Assembly (NCBI GenBank): GCA_029222685.1
Contig: JARHVB010000023.1
Span: forward strand, 248,001-312,000
Origin: Terripilifer ovatus
GTDB lineage: Bacteria > Pseudomonadota > Alphaproteobacteria > Rhizobiales > Beijerinckiaceae
DNA length: 64,000 bases
Direction: 5' to 3'
In this document: piece after piece, positions 35,689 through 45,075 of the stretch
Position numbering within the stretch: position 1 is the first letter of the stretch
Layout: each line of letters begins with the position of its first letter
The notes under the pieces: model-generated
Told to the model about the DNA's origin: nothing
Seen by the model: the letters and a program-made list of their open reading frames with translations, nothing else
Databases searched by the model: none
Translations under genes and position numbers: made by a program

Positions 35689-38600
35689 GCCACGTCGGCG
35701 CGCGTCATCGCCCGATCGACTGGGAGGCGCGCAGCGCCGGGCGCGTTTCCTATTCCGGCGACATCAGGCTGGAGGGCCTGCTGGAAGGCGCCATCCTGCG
35801 ATCGCCGCATCCGCATGCGAGAATTCGTTCGATCGATACCGGCAAGGCACTGCGTATGCCGGGTGTCCATGCCATCGTCACCTCGGCCGATCTGCCGCCG
35901 GGTGCGCGTTATTTCCACGAGGGAGAAAAGGATCGGGCACCGCTCGCGGACGGCATCGTGCGGTTCGTCGGCCAGGAAGTCGCTGCCGTTGCCGCCGAAA
36001 CCCGTTCGCAGGCCTACGCCGCCTTGCGGCTGATCGATGTCGACTACGAGTTGCTGTCGCCGTCCCTCGATGTGCAGGCCGCCCTGCAACCGGGCATCGA
36101 CTCCCTGCATGCGCGTGCGACCGGGGAGGCCAATGTCTCCCGGCGCGTGTTGCGGCAATGGGGCGATGCCGCCAAGGGCCGCGGCGACAGCAGGGTCAGC
36201 GTCTCGGGAAGCTATCATTTCCCGCGCCAGGCGCATGTGTGCATGGAGGCGATGATCTCCGTCGCCCGGTGGGACGAGGCGGAGCAGCGACTGCATTTCT
36301 GGACGACGACACAGGCGCCTTACTATGTGGTGCGCGAGGTGACGCAGGTGCTCGGGCTCGCCGCCGGGCAGGTCGTCTGCCATGAGGTCGGTGTCGGCGG
36401 CGGCTTCGGTGCCAAGTCGAAGATCTGCGATGTGGAGGTCATTGCCGGTCTGCTGGCGCAGACTGCCGGGCGGCCGGTGCGGGTCAGGCTGTCGCGCGAA
36501 GAGGAATTCGAGACGACGAAGACGAGGCATGCCTTCGACACGGCGATGCGATTGCATGCGGACCCGTCGGGTTATCTCAAGGCCATCGATGCCTCGGTGA
36601 CGGTCGAGAACGGCGCCTACAATCACAGCGGCGCCTCGGTGATGAGCGCGGGCCTCAAGGGCCTCGGCATGATGTATAGGCCCGAGGGCGTCGAACTCTC
36701 CGGCCAGTTGATCGATACCAGCATGCAGCCTGGCGGCTCGTTTCGCGGCTATGGCACGACGCAGACAAGTTTCGCGCTCGAATGCCTGATGGACGAGCTT
36801 GCCGAGAAGCTCGGGGTCGATCCTTTCGAGCTGCGCATCCGCAACGCCAACCAGGCCGGCGAGACGACGCTCGTCGGCGCGCGGCTGGGCTCGGCGCGGC
36901 TGGTCGAGTGCCTGAACGCGGCGCGTCAGGCGATCGGCTGGGATGCGGAGAGGGCGCAGCGCCGGCCGGGACGCGGCGTCGGCGTCGCGGCAGGTGTCCA
37001 CGTCAGCGGCTCGTTCACCGAGCCCGGCGCCAACCGCAGCGATGCCGCCATCGACATCTTTCCCGACAGCCGCATTCGCGTGCGCTTCGGCGGCGCTGAC
37101 GCCGGCACCGGACAGAAGACGATCATGGCGCAGATCGCCGCGCAGGAACTGGGCGTTGCCTATGAGGCGGTCGACGTCCTGACCATGGACAGCGAGCGCA
37201 CGCCGTTCGACATGGGATCATGGAGCTCGCGCGGCACCCATTTTGCCGGCCATGCGGTGCGCAAATGCGCGCTCGAAACTGCGTCCCGCCTCAAGGCACT
37301 GGCGGCGTTGAAGCTGGGAGACGGGCCGCTGCGCCTCGAAGGCGGCGAGGTCAGAAGCGATAGCGGCAGCCTCGCGCTCGGCGAGCTGGCCCGGCTCAGC
37401 AACGAGTCCATCGACGGCGTGCTCAGCGTTGAAACCTCCTATATCGATCCGGTGATGGAACTGCCGGACAAGGACACGGGCCGCAGCAATATTTCGGCAT
37501 CCTATAATTTCGCCACCCATGCCGCCGTGGTCGAGGTCGATCGCAAGACCGGCCAGATCAGGATCATCGATTATGTCGCCGCGCATGACATCGGCACGTC
37601 GATCAATCCGACTCTGATCGAGGGACAGACCATCGGTGGTGTCGTCATGGGGCTCGGCGTCGCGCTCGGCGAGGCGATGATCCACGAGCAGGGCAAGATG
37701 GTGAATGGCGCCTATCTCAATTACGCCATGCCGCGCTCCGCCGACATGCCGCGCATCCGTCCGATCATGATCGAGGGCGGCGATCCGAACGGGCCTTACG
37801 GCGCCAAGGCGATCGGCGAATGCAGCATCAATCCGCCGGCGGCAGTGATCGCCAATGCGGTCCATGACGCCATCGGCGTGCGTATCCACGACCTGCCGAT
37901 CACGCCGGACAAGATCCTCAAGGCGCTCGCCGAGAAGGAAGGCCGCGCGCGCCGGCATCGCATCTGGGCGCGGCCGTCACGCTGGTGGATCGCGCTGGTG
38001 CGCTGGGCCTATCCGCATGGCCTGCTGAAAGTCCTGCACGGGCGGGGCGCACCGCCTCAGACATGCACCGACCCCGCGCCATTGAAAGCCGTTGCCACGC
38101 CGGAGTCTCTGCCCGAGGCCCTGGCGGCGCTGAACAGCTCCGCCGTTCTCATGGGCGGCGGCACCGACGTTCAATTGCGCCGGCGGCAGCGGCTGATCGA
38201 ACCTGAAACCCTGGTCGCCCTGCGCGGCGTCGCCGGCCTGAAGGAGATCAAGACCGCATCTGACGGATGGATGGAAGTCGGTGCGGCGACATCGCTGGCG
38301 GCGCTCGCCTCTGCCATGCGTCAATCCATTCCGATGATCGCCGAGGCCATCGACACGATTGCCTCGCCGCAGATCCGCGAAATGGCGACTTTGGGCGGCA
38401 ACCTCATTCAGGAGAAGCGCTGCTGGTTTTATCGCGGCGGGTTCAACTGTTTCAAGCGCAGGGGCGGTCTGGCACCCTGTTATGCGATCGAGGGCGATCA
38501 TCGCTTCCACCACAACGTCATCGACGGCCATCGCTGCCAGGCGGTGACGCCGTCCGATCTCGGCACCGTATTGCTGGCGCTGGAAGCACGGGCGGTGATC

Positions 38601-39056
38601 GTCTCGCCGACGGGCGAGCGGATCGTGCCGATGGCTGATTTCTATACGGGGCCGGGCGAGACGGTGGTGAAACCCGACGAGATTCTGCGTGCCATCCGCA
38701 TCCCGCCGTCGGCGCTGTCGCGGCAAGGCGCCTTCACCAAGCTGCGCCTGTGGGAGGGCGATTTCGCCATCGTCTCCGCCGCCATCACCGCGCAGGTTGA
38801 CGCTGGCGGCCGCTGGCAGGCGCCGCGCATCGTGCTGGGCGCCGTTGCGTCGACACCATGGCGCGCGTTCGACACGGAGCGGCGGCTGGCCGGGCAGGCC
38901 GTCACTGCGGCAAGCCTGCGCCGCGCGCTCGATAGCGAACTCGACGCCAAGGGGCATCCGCTTGCGCGCAACGCCTGGAAGCTCGATGCTGCGGCGGGCA
39001 TTGCCGAGGCGGCCGTGGACGCGATCCTCGCGCGGCGCCAACTGGTTGAGGGATAG
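35685..39056 (+). CDS. Molybdenum hydroxylase with MoCo-binding and FAD-binding subunits fused
   Basis: 1123 aa. Residues 1-~770: xanthine dehydrogenase-family MoCo subunit (SYSGDIRLEGLLEGAILRSP; GGGFGAKSK at ~238; GGSFRGYGTTQTSF; GPYGAKAIGECSINPP at ~703 with the catalytic Glu). After a basic linker (~755-800), residues ~805-1123: CoxM-type FAD subunit (LPEALAALNSSAVLMGGGTD, TLGGNLIQ). Cysteines 913, 922, 932 and 951 lie right after TLGGNL, the position of the [4Fe-4S] site of PaoB-type FAD subunits. GTG start couples to the small subunit. Usually these are separate genes, and in eukaryotic XDH the order is FeS-FAD-MoCo. Substrate unknown: aldehyde or N-heteroaromatic hydroxylation. Confidence 0.92.
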   Translation: MSHVGARHRPIDWEARSAGRVSYSGDIRLEGLLEGAILRSPHPHARIRSIDTGKALRMPGVHAIVTSADLPPGARYFHEGEKDRAPLADGIVRFVGQEVAAVAAETRSQAYAALRLIDVDYELLSPSLDVQAALQPGIDSLHARATGEANVSRRVLRQWGDAAKGRGDSRVSVSGSYHFPRQAHVCMEAMISVARWDEAEQRLHFWTTTQAPYYVVREVTQVLGLAAGQVVCHEVGVGGGFGAKSKICDVEVIAGLLAQTAGRPVRVRLSREEEFETTKTRHAFDTAMRLHADPSGYLKAIDASVTVENGAYNHSGASVMSAGLKGLGMMYRPEGVELSGQLIDTSMQPGGSFRGYGTTQTSFALECLMDELAEKLGVDPFELRIRNANQAGETTLVGARLGSARLVECLNAARQAIGWDAERAQRRPGRGVGVAAGVHVSGSFTEPGANRSDAAIDIFPDSRIRVRFGGADAGTGQKTIMAQIAAQELGVAYEAVDVLTMDSERTPFDMGSWSSRGTHFAGHAVRKCALETASRLKALAALKLGDGPLRLEGGEVRSDSGSLALGELARLSNESIDGVLSVETSYIDPVMELPDKDTGRSNISASYNFATHAAVVEVDRKTGQIRIIDYVAAHDIGTSINPTLIEGQTIGGVVMGLGVALGEAMIHEQGKMVNGAYLNYAMPRSADMPRIRPIMIEGGDPNGPYGAKAIGECSINPPAAVIANAVHDAIGVRIHDLPITPDKILKALAEKEGRARRHRIWARPSRWWIALVRWAYPHGLLKVLHGRGAPPQTCTDPAPLKAVATPESLPEALAALNSSAVLMGGGTDVQLRRRQRLIEPETLVALRGVAGLKEIKTASDGWMEVGAATSLAALASAMRQSIPMIAEAIDTIASPQIREMATLGGNLIQEKRCWFYRGGFNCFKRRGGLAPCYAIEGDHRFHHNVIDGHRCQAVTPSDLGTVLLALEARAVIVSPTGERIVPMADFYTGPGETVVKPDEILRAIRIPPSALSRQGAFTKLRLWEGDFAIVSAAITAQVDAGGRWQAPRIVLGAVASTPWRAFDTERRLAGQAVTAASLRRALDSELDAKGHPLARNAWKLDAAAGIAEAAVDAILARRQLVEG

Positions 39057-39057
39057 G

Positions 39058-39585
39058 ATGAGCAGCGCAACCACAGGAGCGGAGCGACGCGCGCCAGCCA
39101 TCGTCGCCGGGCTGAAGCGTGCCGGCATCGATCTCGTCTCGACGCTGCCTGATGCCTGGCTCGGCGATCTCATCGGCGAAATCGAATCCGACCCGGCCAT
39201 GACCCTGATCCGCCTGACGCGGGAGGACGAGGGCCTCGGCATTTGCGCCGGCGCCTATCTCGGCGGCCGGCGGGCAGCGCTGCTGGCGCAGAATGCCGGC
39301 CTGCTGCTATCGACCAACGTGCTCGCCGGCCTCGCTTTCCATCATCAGATCCCGGCGCTGCTGATGATCGCCAATCGCGGCGGGCCGGAAGACAATCAAT
39401 ATTACCACGCCTACAAGGGCCGCGTGACCGAGCCTGTGCTGGCGGCGATGGGCATTCCCTATCACCATGTCCGCGGGCCGGAAGATTTCCGTCTCATCGA
39501 CGGCGCATGGCAGCAGTCGGTGCTCTATCGCATGCCGGTCGTGTTGCTGCTGTCGCGCAACGCGCTTTACGACGAGGGGCGGTGA
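39058..39585 (+). CDS. TPP-dependent decarboxylase alpha subunit (sulfo-/phosphonopyruvate decarboxylase-like)
   Basis: 175 aa corresponding to the N-terminal (Pyr) domain of TPP enzymes, as in ComD. Shows GIDLVSTLPDAWLGDLI, the activating Glu in RLTREDEGLGICAGAYLGG and QNAGLLLSTNVLAGLAF. The gene starts 1 bp after the MoCo-FAD stop and its own stop overlaps the next ATG (TGATG), so the two TPP subunits are coupled. Substrate probably a 2-oxo acid. Confidence 0.87.
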   Translation: MSSATTGAERRAPAIVAGLKRAGIDLVSTLPDAWLGDLIGEIESDPAMTLIRLTREDEGLGICAGAYLGGRRAALLAQNAGLLLSTNVLAGLAFHHQIPALLMIANRGGPEDNQYYHAYKGRVTEPVLAAMGIPYHHVRGPEDFRLIDGAWQQSVLYRMPVVLLLSRNALYDEGR

Positions 39586-40160
39586 TGCTGAAACGCGATC
39601 TTGTCGGCTCCCTGTTCCGCAAGCATCTCAAGCCCGATGCATTGGTGATCGGCGGATTGGGCAGTGCGGGGCGCACCTGGCGCGAGCAGAACGCCCCACA
39701 TGCCACCTATTACGCCTCCGACCCGATGGGCGCGGGCGTCACCATGGCGCTCGGCCTTGCCCTGGCGCAGCCAAAGCGCGAGATCTTCTATATCGGCGGC
39801 GACGGCGATCTGGTGATGAACCTCGGCTGCCTGCTGACCTTGGTCGGCTCCGGCGTGTCCAACCTCAAGATCGCCATCTTCGACAATCGCCGCTACGAGA
39901 CCGGCGGCGGCCAGTCGCTGGCCGCCGCCGGCCAGTATTCCCTGGCCGAGATCGCCAGGCATGCGGGATTTCCCTATGCCGCGGCGGCTGCGGAGCCGGA
40001 GACGATCGAAACGGCGATCGAGGAGTTCCTGGCGCAGCCGACGCTGGCCTTCATCGCGCTCGCCATCGCCATGGAATCCTCGCCCTACGGACCGCCGCCG
40101 CAATGGTCCCAGGCCGAGGACAGGGCTGTTTTCATGCGGAAATTGGCCGGGGAGTCCTAG
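39585..40160 (+). CDS. TPP-dependent decarboxylase beta subunit (ComE-like)
   Basis: 191 aa corresponding to the PP domain that binds the diphosphate of thiamine pyrophosphate: GGDGDLVMNLGCLLTLVG followed by NLKIAIFDN, the GDG-x(n)-N metal/TPP motif, and a preceding YYASDPMGAGVTMALGLALA. Pairs with the 175-aa alpha subunit to make a complete active site at the interface, as in sulfopyruvate decarboxylase. ATG overlaps the alpha stop codon. Confidence 0.87.
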   Translation: MLKRDLVGSLFRKHLKPDALVIGGLGSAGRTWREQNAPHATYYASDPMGAGVTMALGLALAQPKREIFYIGGDGDLVMNLGCLLTLVGSGVSNLKIAIFDNRRYETGGGQSLAAAGQYSLAEIARHAGFPYAAAAAEPETIETAIEEFLAQPTLAFIALAIAMESSPYGPPPQWSQAEDRAVFMRKLAGES

Positions 40161-40257
40161 CGTCGTGTCCCGGTTTACTTGCAAAATATTGGGTGCACCC
40201 GGACAAGTCGGGAACCCGGGCCGGTCCTAGTTTTCGATCAACGGTTCCACAGCCAAC

Positions 40258-41454
40258 ATGACGAGACGATACGCCATGCAGAAGTCGATTTTGAGCGACG
40301 CGTTTTTCGCCAGCATGGACAGTTCCATCCTCGATGTGAATGAGGCGAGGATGCTGCCGCCCGAATGCTATGCGGATCAAAGCTTCTTCGAGTTCGAGAA
40401 GGAAGCGATCTTCAGCCATGACTGGCTGTGCGTCGGGCGCGTCGCCTGGATTCCGAAGCCGGGCGATTTCTTCACCACTTCGCATGCCGACGAGCCCATC
40501 GTCATCGTGCGCACCGACACGGGTGATATCAAGGCCATGTCGTCCGTCTGCCAGCATCGCGCCATGCTGGTGGCCGAGGGCCGTGGTTCGACGCGGCGCT
40601 TCCTGTGTCCCTATCACCATTGGGCCTATGGGCTCGACGGCAAGCTGCTCAGCGCGCCGGCGATGGAGAAGGCCTGCGACTTCAGGAAAGAAGAGATAAG
40701 CCTGCCGGAGTTCAAGGTAGAGGTTTGGCTGGGATTCATTTTCGTCAATTTCGATGCGGACGCTGCACCATTGGCGCCGCGCCTGACGGCCGTAACCAAG
40801 GCCATCGAGAATTACGATATCGAAAACGCCGAAGGCGACCTGCCGAACGATTCCATGCGCTCGCCATGGAACTGGAAGGTGATGTTCGAGAACAACAACG
40901 ATGGTTATCACGCCAACCGCCTGCACCAGGGGCCGTTGCACAACCATGTGCCGAGCCGGCTGGCGACCTTTCCCGACCTGCCGGAAGATACGGCGGGCTA
41001 CTTCCGCTACAACGGCACCACCCATCCCGATGCGAGCTTCAACGCCACCTTGAAAGCACTGTTGCCGATCTTTCCGAAACTGACGGAGGAAGACCGTAAC
41101 CGCATGGTGTTCGTCAACGTTCCGCCGACGCTGTCGCTGATCATCCGCACCGATATGATCGCCTATATCATCCTGCGCGCCGACGGCGTCGGCCATGTGA
41201 TTTCCGATCGCGGCTGGCTGGTGGCGCCGGGCGCCATGGCCGATCCGCTGTTCCGTGAAAAACTGGCGGCGAATCTTCAAGTGTCGGCCCAGATCGCGAC
41301 GCAGGACCAGCATGTGGATACGCTGATCCAGGTGGGCCTGCGCTCGCGTTATGCGGTGCGGGGCCGCTATTCCTGGCAGGAGCAGTCGCAACGGGAATTC
41401 AACAACTGGCTGGTCAAGCGCTATCGCGAAACCTGGCAGAAGAGCAAAGCCTAG
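40258..41454 (+). CDS. Rieske non-heme iron oxygenase alpha subunit
   Basis: 398 aa aromatic ring-hydroxylating oxygenase large subunit. Rieske site CQHRAMLVAEG...CPYHHWAYGLDG (CxH...CxxH); mononuclear iron motif ENNNDGYHANRLHQG with the two His and bridging Asp. N-terminal region LPPECYADQSFFEFEKEAIF is typical of the larger alpha-type oxygenases. No beta subunit, ferredoxin or reductase gene is adjacent. ATG 40258 or 40276; no strong RBS for either. A 97-bp gap precedes it. Confidence 0.9.
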   Translation: MTRRYAMQKSILSDAFFASMDSSILDVNEARMLPPECYADQSFFEFEKEAIFSHDWLCVGRVAWIPKPGDFFTTSHADEPIVIVRTDTGDIKAMSSVCQHRAMLVAEGRGSTRRFLCPYHHWAYGLDGKLLSAPAMEKACDFRKEEISLPEFKVEVWLGFIFVNFDADAAPLAPRLTAVTKAIENYDIENAEGDLPNDSMRSPWNWKVMFENNNDGYHANRLHQGPLHNHVPSRLATFPDLPEDTAGYFRYNGTTHPDASFNATLKALLPIFPKLTEEDRNRMVFVNVPPTLSLIIRTDMIAYIILRADGVGHVISDRGWLVAPGAMADPLFREKLAANLQVSAQIATQDQHVDTLIQVGLRSRYAVRGRYSWQEQSQREFNNWLVKRYRETWQKSKA

Positions 41455-41614
41455 CCATCCGAGTTCATAGAACGCTCATAGACCGGGTGGATTAGCGGCA
41501 TAGCCAGATTGACGGATGTTTGGAGCGGCTATCGCGCCTAGAGACTGTTTCCGCTCGACATCAGTCTGGTGGCGTAGCAGAACATAGGAAAAATGGCCTG
41601 ATAGGGAGAGACGT

Positions 41615-42796
41615 TTGTCATCGTCGGTTGCGATCGTTGGTATCGGCTGCGTTCCTTTCGCCAGGAAGACGCTTGATGAAAGCGTGGCCTCGCTGGCCAA
41701 TCGCGCCGTTGCCGCCGCGCTCGCCGACAGCGGATTGAAGCGGCGCCAGATCGATGGGCTGCTGGTTCATATCGGCTCGCCGCGCGGCCTCGACTACGAT
41801 GAGATGGCAACCCTGCTGTCGCTGCGCACGCGCTTTTCGTCGCAGACATGGTCGCATGGGCGCTTCTGCGGCACCGTGCTCCAGCATGCGGCCATGGCGC
41901 TCGACCATGGACTTGCAGATTATGTCGTCTGCGTCGCGACCTTCGTCAACACACGGTTCGGCAATCACGGCACTGTCGGCTTTCCGGGCTTTGCCGAAAA
42001 CCTTCGCGAAGGCGGCGGCCCGCATGCGGAGACGCTCCACGCCGGCCTCATCCTGCCCGCCGGCGGCACCGCCATGGCGCTGCAACGCTATCTGCACAAA
42101 TACAATGTCGATCGCGCCAGGCTGGCGGCGGTCGCGCTCGGCCAGCGCAGGAGCGCGCTGTTGAACCCGCTGGCGGTGATGCAGCAGCCGATGACGATTG
42201 CCGACTATGAAACATCGCCGGAGATCGTTGCACCATTGCGGCGGCTGGATTGCTCGGTGCCGGTCGACACCAGTGTCGCCGTGATTTTGACGCGGGCGGA
42301 CCGGGCGAAGGACTTGGCCAGGCCGCCGGTCTATCTGCGCAGCTACCAGGGCATCGCCGCGGGACCGGACGAGTTCGTCTTCGGCCAGCGCGGGCTGGGC
42401 ATCAACCAGAGCGAAGAGACCGACTACCGGCCCCTGGGCGCCGGCGAACATGTGTTTCGCAGCGGCGGCGTCACGCCCATGGATATCGATACCCTGCATT
42501 GCTACGATGGCTTCTCGCCGCATGTGCTGTGGACGCTGGAGCGTTTCGGCTTCGCGCCGATCGGCGAAGCGGCCGACTGGATCATGGGCGGCCGCATCGA
42601 ACTGGATGGCGAACTGCCGGTCAACACCAGCGGCGGCCATTTGTCGGAGGGTCATTCGAACGGCTGGGGCCAGACGATGGAAATCGTGCACCAGCTGCGC
42701 GGCGACGCCGGACCGCGGCAGATTGCCGATTGCCGCCTCGCCATGTGGGCCACGACGTTTGGGGATGCGATCATCTATGACAACCAGCCCGACTGA
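41615..42796 (+). CDS. Thiolase-fold protein (SCP2/lipid-transfer thiolase-like)
   Basis: 393 aa thiolase superfamily protein: N-terminal VAIVGIGCVPFARKTLDES, SLANRAVAAALADSGLKRRQIDGLLVH, Cys in GRFCGTVLQHAAMAL, and C-terminal NTSGGHLSEGHSNGWGQTME. It resembles the non-canonical thiolases paired with DUF35 proteins (for example Ltp2, a retro-aldol enzyme of steroid degradation). TTG start at 41615 behind GGGAG. First gene of a six-gene overlapping operon; overlaps the next gene by 20 bp. Confidence 0.87.
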   Translation: MSSSVAIVGIGCVPFARKTLDESVASLANRAVAAALADSGLKRRQIDGLLVHIGSPRGLDYDEMATLLSLRTRFSSQTWSHGRFCGTVLQHAAMALDHGLADYVVCVATFVNTRFGNHGTVGFPGFAENLREGGGPHAETLHAGLILPAGGTAMALQRYLHKYNVDRARLAAVALGQRRSALLNPLAVMQQPMTIADYETSPEIVAPLRRLDCSVPVDTSVAVILTRADRAKDLARPPVYLRSYQGIAAGPDEFVFGQRGLGINQSEETDYRPLGAGEHVFRSGGVTPMDIDTLHCYDGFSPHVLWTLERFGFAPIGEAADWIMGGRIELDGELPVNTSGGHLSEGHSNGWGQTMEIVHQLRGDAGPRQIADCRLAMWATTFGDAIIYDNQPD

Positions 42797-43250
42797 TCTT
42801 TCCGGCGCCGTTCTGCCGGTCCGGCCCTATCCCGGACAGGCGGCGCTCGCGCGGCTGGTCATCCCGCCGTCCGGCAGCACGCGCACCTATCACGACGGCC
42901 TGGCGGCGGGCCGGTTGATGCTGCAGCGCTGCAGCGCGTGCGGCCGCTGCCGCGTTCCCATGGCGCCGGTCTGTCCCTATTGCGATGGCGAAGCGGCGGA
43001 TTGGATAGCGGCGTCCGGGCGAGGGCAGGTCGTCAGCTTCGTTCGCTATGCGCGGGCGCATCTGCCGGAGTTCGAGGCTATCGTGCCCTATACGGTGCTC
43101 TGCGTTCAGCTTGCGGAAGGACCGCGCATGTTCGGACGACTCGCCGGCAGCGATACCGCGTGGATCGGGCAGGGTGTTGCGGTGATCATCGAGCAATGGG
43201 TGGATGGCGGCCGCGCGCCGGCGTTCGTCTCCTCCGGCGGAGCAGGCTGA
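42777..43250 (+). CDS. DUF35/OB-fold zinc-ribbon protein (thiolase partner)
   Basis: 157 aa. N-terminal rubredoxin-like zinc ribbon with four cysteines (CSACGRCRVPMAPVCPYC) followed by an OB fold (GRGQVVSFVRYARAHLPEF, VPYTVLCVQLAEGPRMFGRL). Such DUF35 proteins bind acyl-CoA thiolase-like partners and are needed for their activity, as in ChsH2-Ltp2. Starts inside the thiolase-like gene (ATGA context) and ends in TGATG with the dehydrogenase gene. Confidence 0.9.
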   Translation: MTTSPTDLSGAVLPVRPYPGQAALARLVIPPSGSTRTYHDGLAAGRLMLQRCSACGRCRVPMAPVCPYCDGEAADWIAASGRGQVVSFVRYARAHLPEFEAIVPYTVLCVQLAEGPRMFGRLAGSDTAWIGQGVAVIIEQWVDGGRAPAFVSSGGAG

Positions 43251-44296
43251 TGCGCGCCGCAGTTCTTCATGCACCGGGCCCGCCGGAAGCGTTCAAGATC
43301 GAGGATATTCCGGTGCCGGCCATTCATGGCAATCAGGTGCTCGTGCAGGTGGCGGCCTGCGGCGTGTCGTCGAAGGACGTGGTCGAGCGCAACGGCACTT
43401 ACCGCCGCGACATGTCGTTTCCCATCGTGATCGGCATGGAGATCGCCGGCACCGTCGTCGCCTGCGGGCCCGATGTCGTCGATCTTTCGATCGGCGAGCG
43501 CGTCTGCACCAAGGCGTTCTCGAGCTGCGGCCAATGCCGCCATTGCCGCAACGGGCATGAGACGACCTGCGCCAGGCGCGCGCCGGTACGCGGCGGCTAT
43601 GGCGAGTTCGCCGCCATCGCAGCGGATGCCTGCGTGCGCATTCCTGCGGAGCTGTCCTTTGAAGTCGCCTGCACTCTAGGGCCTGGCGCGGGCGTCGCCT
43701 TGAATGCCGTGCGCGATACGGCCGGCGTCAAGCTGGGTGAGATCGTGCTGATCTCAGGCGCGTCCGGGGGCGTCGGGCTGCCGGCCCTGCAACTGGCGAA
43801 GGCCGCGGGCGCACGGACGATCGCCGTCACCCGCGGCGACGCCAAGACGGCCGGGCTGCTGGAGGACGGCGCCGATGAGGTGATCGTCGCGCCAGCCGGG
43901 CACAATTTCGCGAAACAGGTGCGGGCGCTGACCGATGGCGAGGGCGTCGATGTGGTCATCGACACCGTGGGCAGCAGCGTCTTTCACGCCTGTTTCGATG
44001 CCCTGGCCATGCATGGGCGCTACGCGCTGGTCGGCCAGCTCACGGGCGAGGAAGTGTCGATCAATCTTGCCCGCATCTTCTTCAAGCGCGCGCATCTGCT
44101 CGGCGTCGGCAGCGTCAGCCGGGCGCAGCTCGAGGATGCGGTGGCGCTCGCCGCGCGCGGCGTCCTGCGGCCGCGCCTGGCGCGCACGTTGCCGCTCGAC
44201 GAGATCGCAGCGGCGCATCGCAGCGTCGAAAGCGGAAGTCTGTCTGGCCGGATTATCGTGAAGCCGGGGCGTTTAACGGAGAAGGGTGGAACATGA
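43250..44296 (+). CDS. Zinc-dependent alcohol dehydrogenase-type MDR protein
   Basis: 348 aa medium-chain dehydrogenase. Catalytic zinc Cys in VAACGVSSKDVVERNG; GMEIAGTVVACG; structural zinc cluster CGQCRHCRNGHETTC (three or four Cys plus a final Cys); NAD(P) site ISGASGGVGLPALQLAKAAG at about residue 165. Probably oxidises a secondary or aromatic alcohol, or reduces a ketone or quinone. Translationally coupled on both sides (TGATG upstream, ATGA downstream). Confidence 0.92.
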   Translation: MRAAVLHAPGPPEAFKIEDIPVPAIHGNQVLVQVAACGVSSKDVVERNGTYRRDMSFPIVIGMEIAGTVVACGPDVVDLSIGERVCTKAFSSCGQCRHCRNGHETTCARRAPVRGGYGEFAAIAADACVRIPAELSFEVACTLGPGAGVALNAVRDTAGVKLGEIVLISGASGGVGLPALQLAKAAGARTIAVTRGDAKTAGLLEDGADEVIVAPAGHNFAKQVRALTDGEGVDVVIDTVGSSVFHACFDALAMHGRYALVGQLTGEEVSINLARIFFKRAHLLGVGSVSRAQLEDAVALAARGVLRPRLARTLPLDEIAAAHRSVESGSLSGRIIVKPGRLTEKGGT

Positions 44297-45075
44297 GCGG
44301 AGATCCACGTCTGAGGGAAATCTGGGAGCGCAGCGTCGCGGCCCTGCGCACGGTCGTGACGGATATGAAGATCACGGAAGACGAATTGCATCTGGCCGGC
44401 CGCTATTTCAACCGGCTCGGCCAGTCGGGCATGTTTCCGAGCCTTCTCGATGTCGCCTTCGCGATGACCAGCATCGATGCGAGCCGCACCGACAAGGGCG
44501 GCACCAGGCCCAATCTCGAAGGGCCTTATTATATGGCGAAAGCGCCATTGCGTGCCGACGGCACCCTGTTCGACAGGAGCCCCGGCGCCGATGCGCCGAT
44601 CCTGACGTTGAGCGGACGGGTGGTCGATGTCGACACCGGGCGCGGCATTGCCGGCGCCGAGCTCGACATCTGGCATGCCGACCACCACGGCATCTACGAC
44701 CGCCAGGGATTCTTTCTGCGCGGCAAGGTGCGCACTGATGCGGACGGCCGCTATGTGCTGCGCACCGTCGTGCCGAACGATTATTCGGAGCATGATCACG
44801 ATCCGATCGGCGAACTGTTCCGGGCGCTGGGGCAGGACAATCAGCGCGCCGCGCATATCCACGTGAAGATCCATGTCGACGGTGTCGAGCAGTTGATGAC
44901 GCAATTGTTCATCCCGCTGTCGCAACTGCTCGACAGCGATTATGTCGTCGGCGCGGTCAGCGACGATCTGGTGCTGACGCTGAAAGACGCGCCGCCGGTC
45001 GCGGGGCAGGGGCCGCAATATGCGGCGCAGTTCGATTTCAGGGTCAAACAGCGCGTGCTGCAGGCGGCAAAATGA
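44293..45075 (+). CDS. Intradiol ring-cleavage dioxygenase (catechol 1,2-dioxygenase family)
   Basis: 260 aa Fe(III) dioxygenase cleaving catechol- or hydroxyquinol-type rings between the hydroxyls. Likely iron ligands: Tyr135 (HHGIYDRQG), Tyr164 (VVPNDYSEH), His188 and His190 (RAAHIHVKIH); the Tyr-His spacing of 24 residues matches catechol 1,2-dioxygenase. N-terminal helical domain (about 1-75) and EGPYYMAKAPLR are also family features. Slightly shorter than the 290-310 aa usual for the family. ATGA overlaps on both sides. Confidence 0.92.
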   Translation: MSGDPRLREIWERSVAALRTVVTDMKITEDELHLAGRYFNRLGQSGMFPSLLDVAFAMTSIDASRTDKGGTRPNLEGPYYMAKAPLRADGTLFDRSPGADAPILTLSGRVVDVDTGRGIAGAELDIWHADHHGIYDRQGFFLRGKVRTDADGRYVLRTVVPNDYSEHDHDPIGELFRALGQDNQRAAHIHVKIHVDGVEQLMTQLFIPLSQLLDSDYVVGAVSDDLVLTLKDAPPVAGQGPQYAAQFDFRVKQRVLQAAK

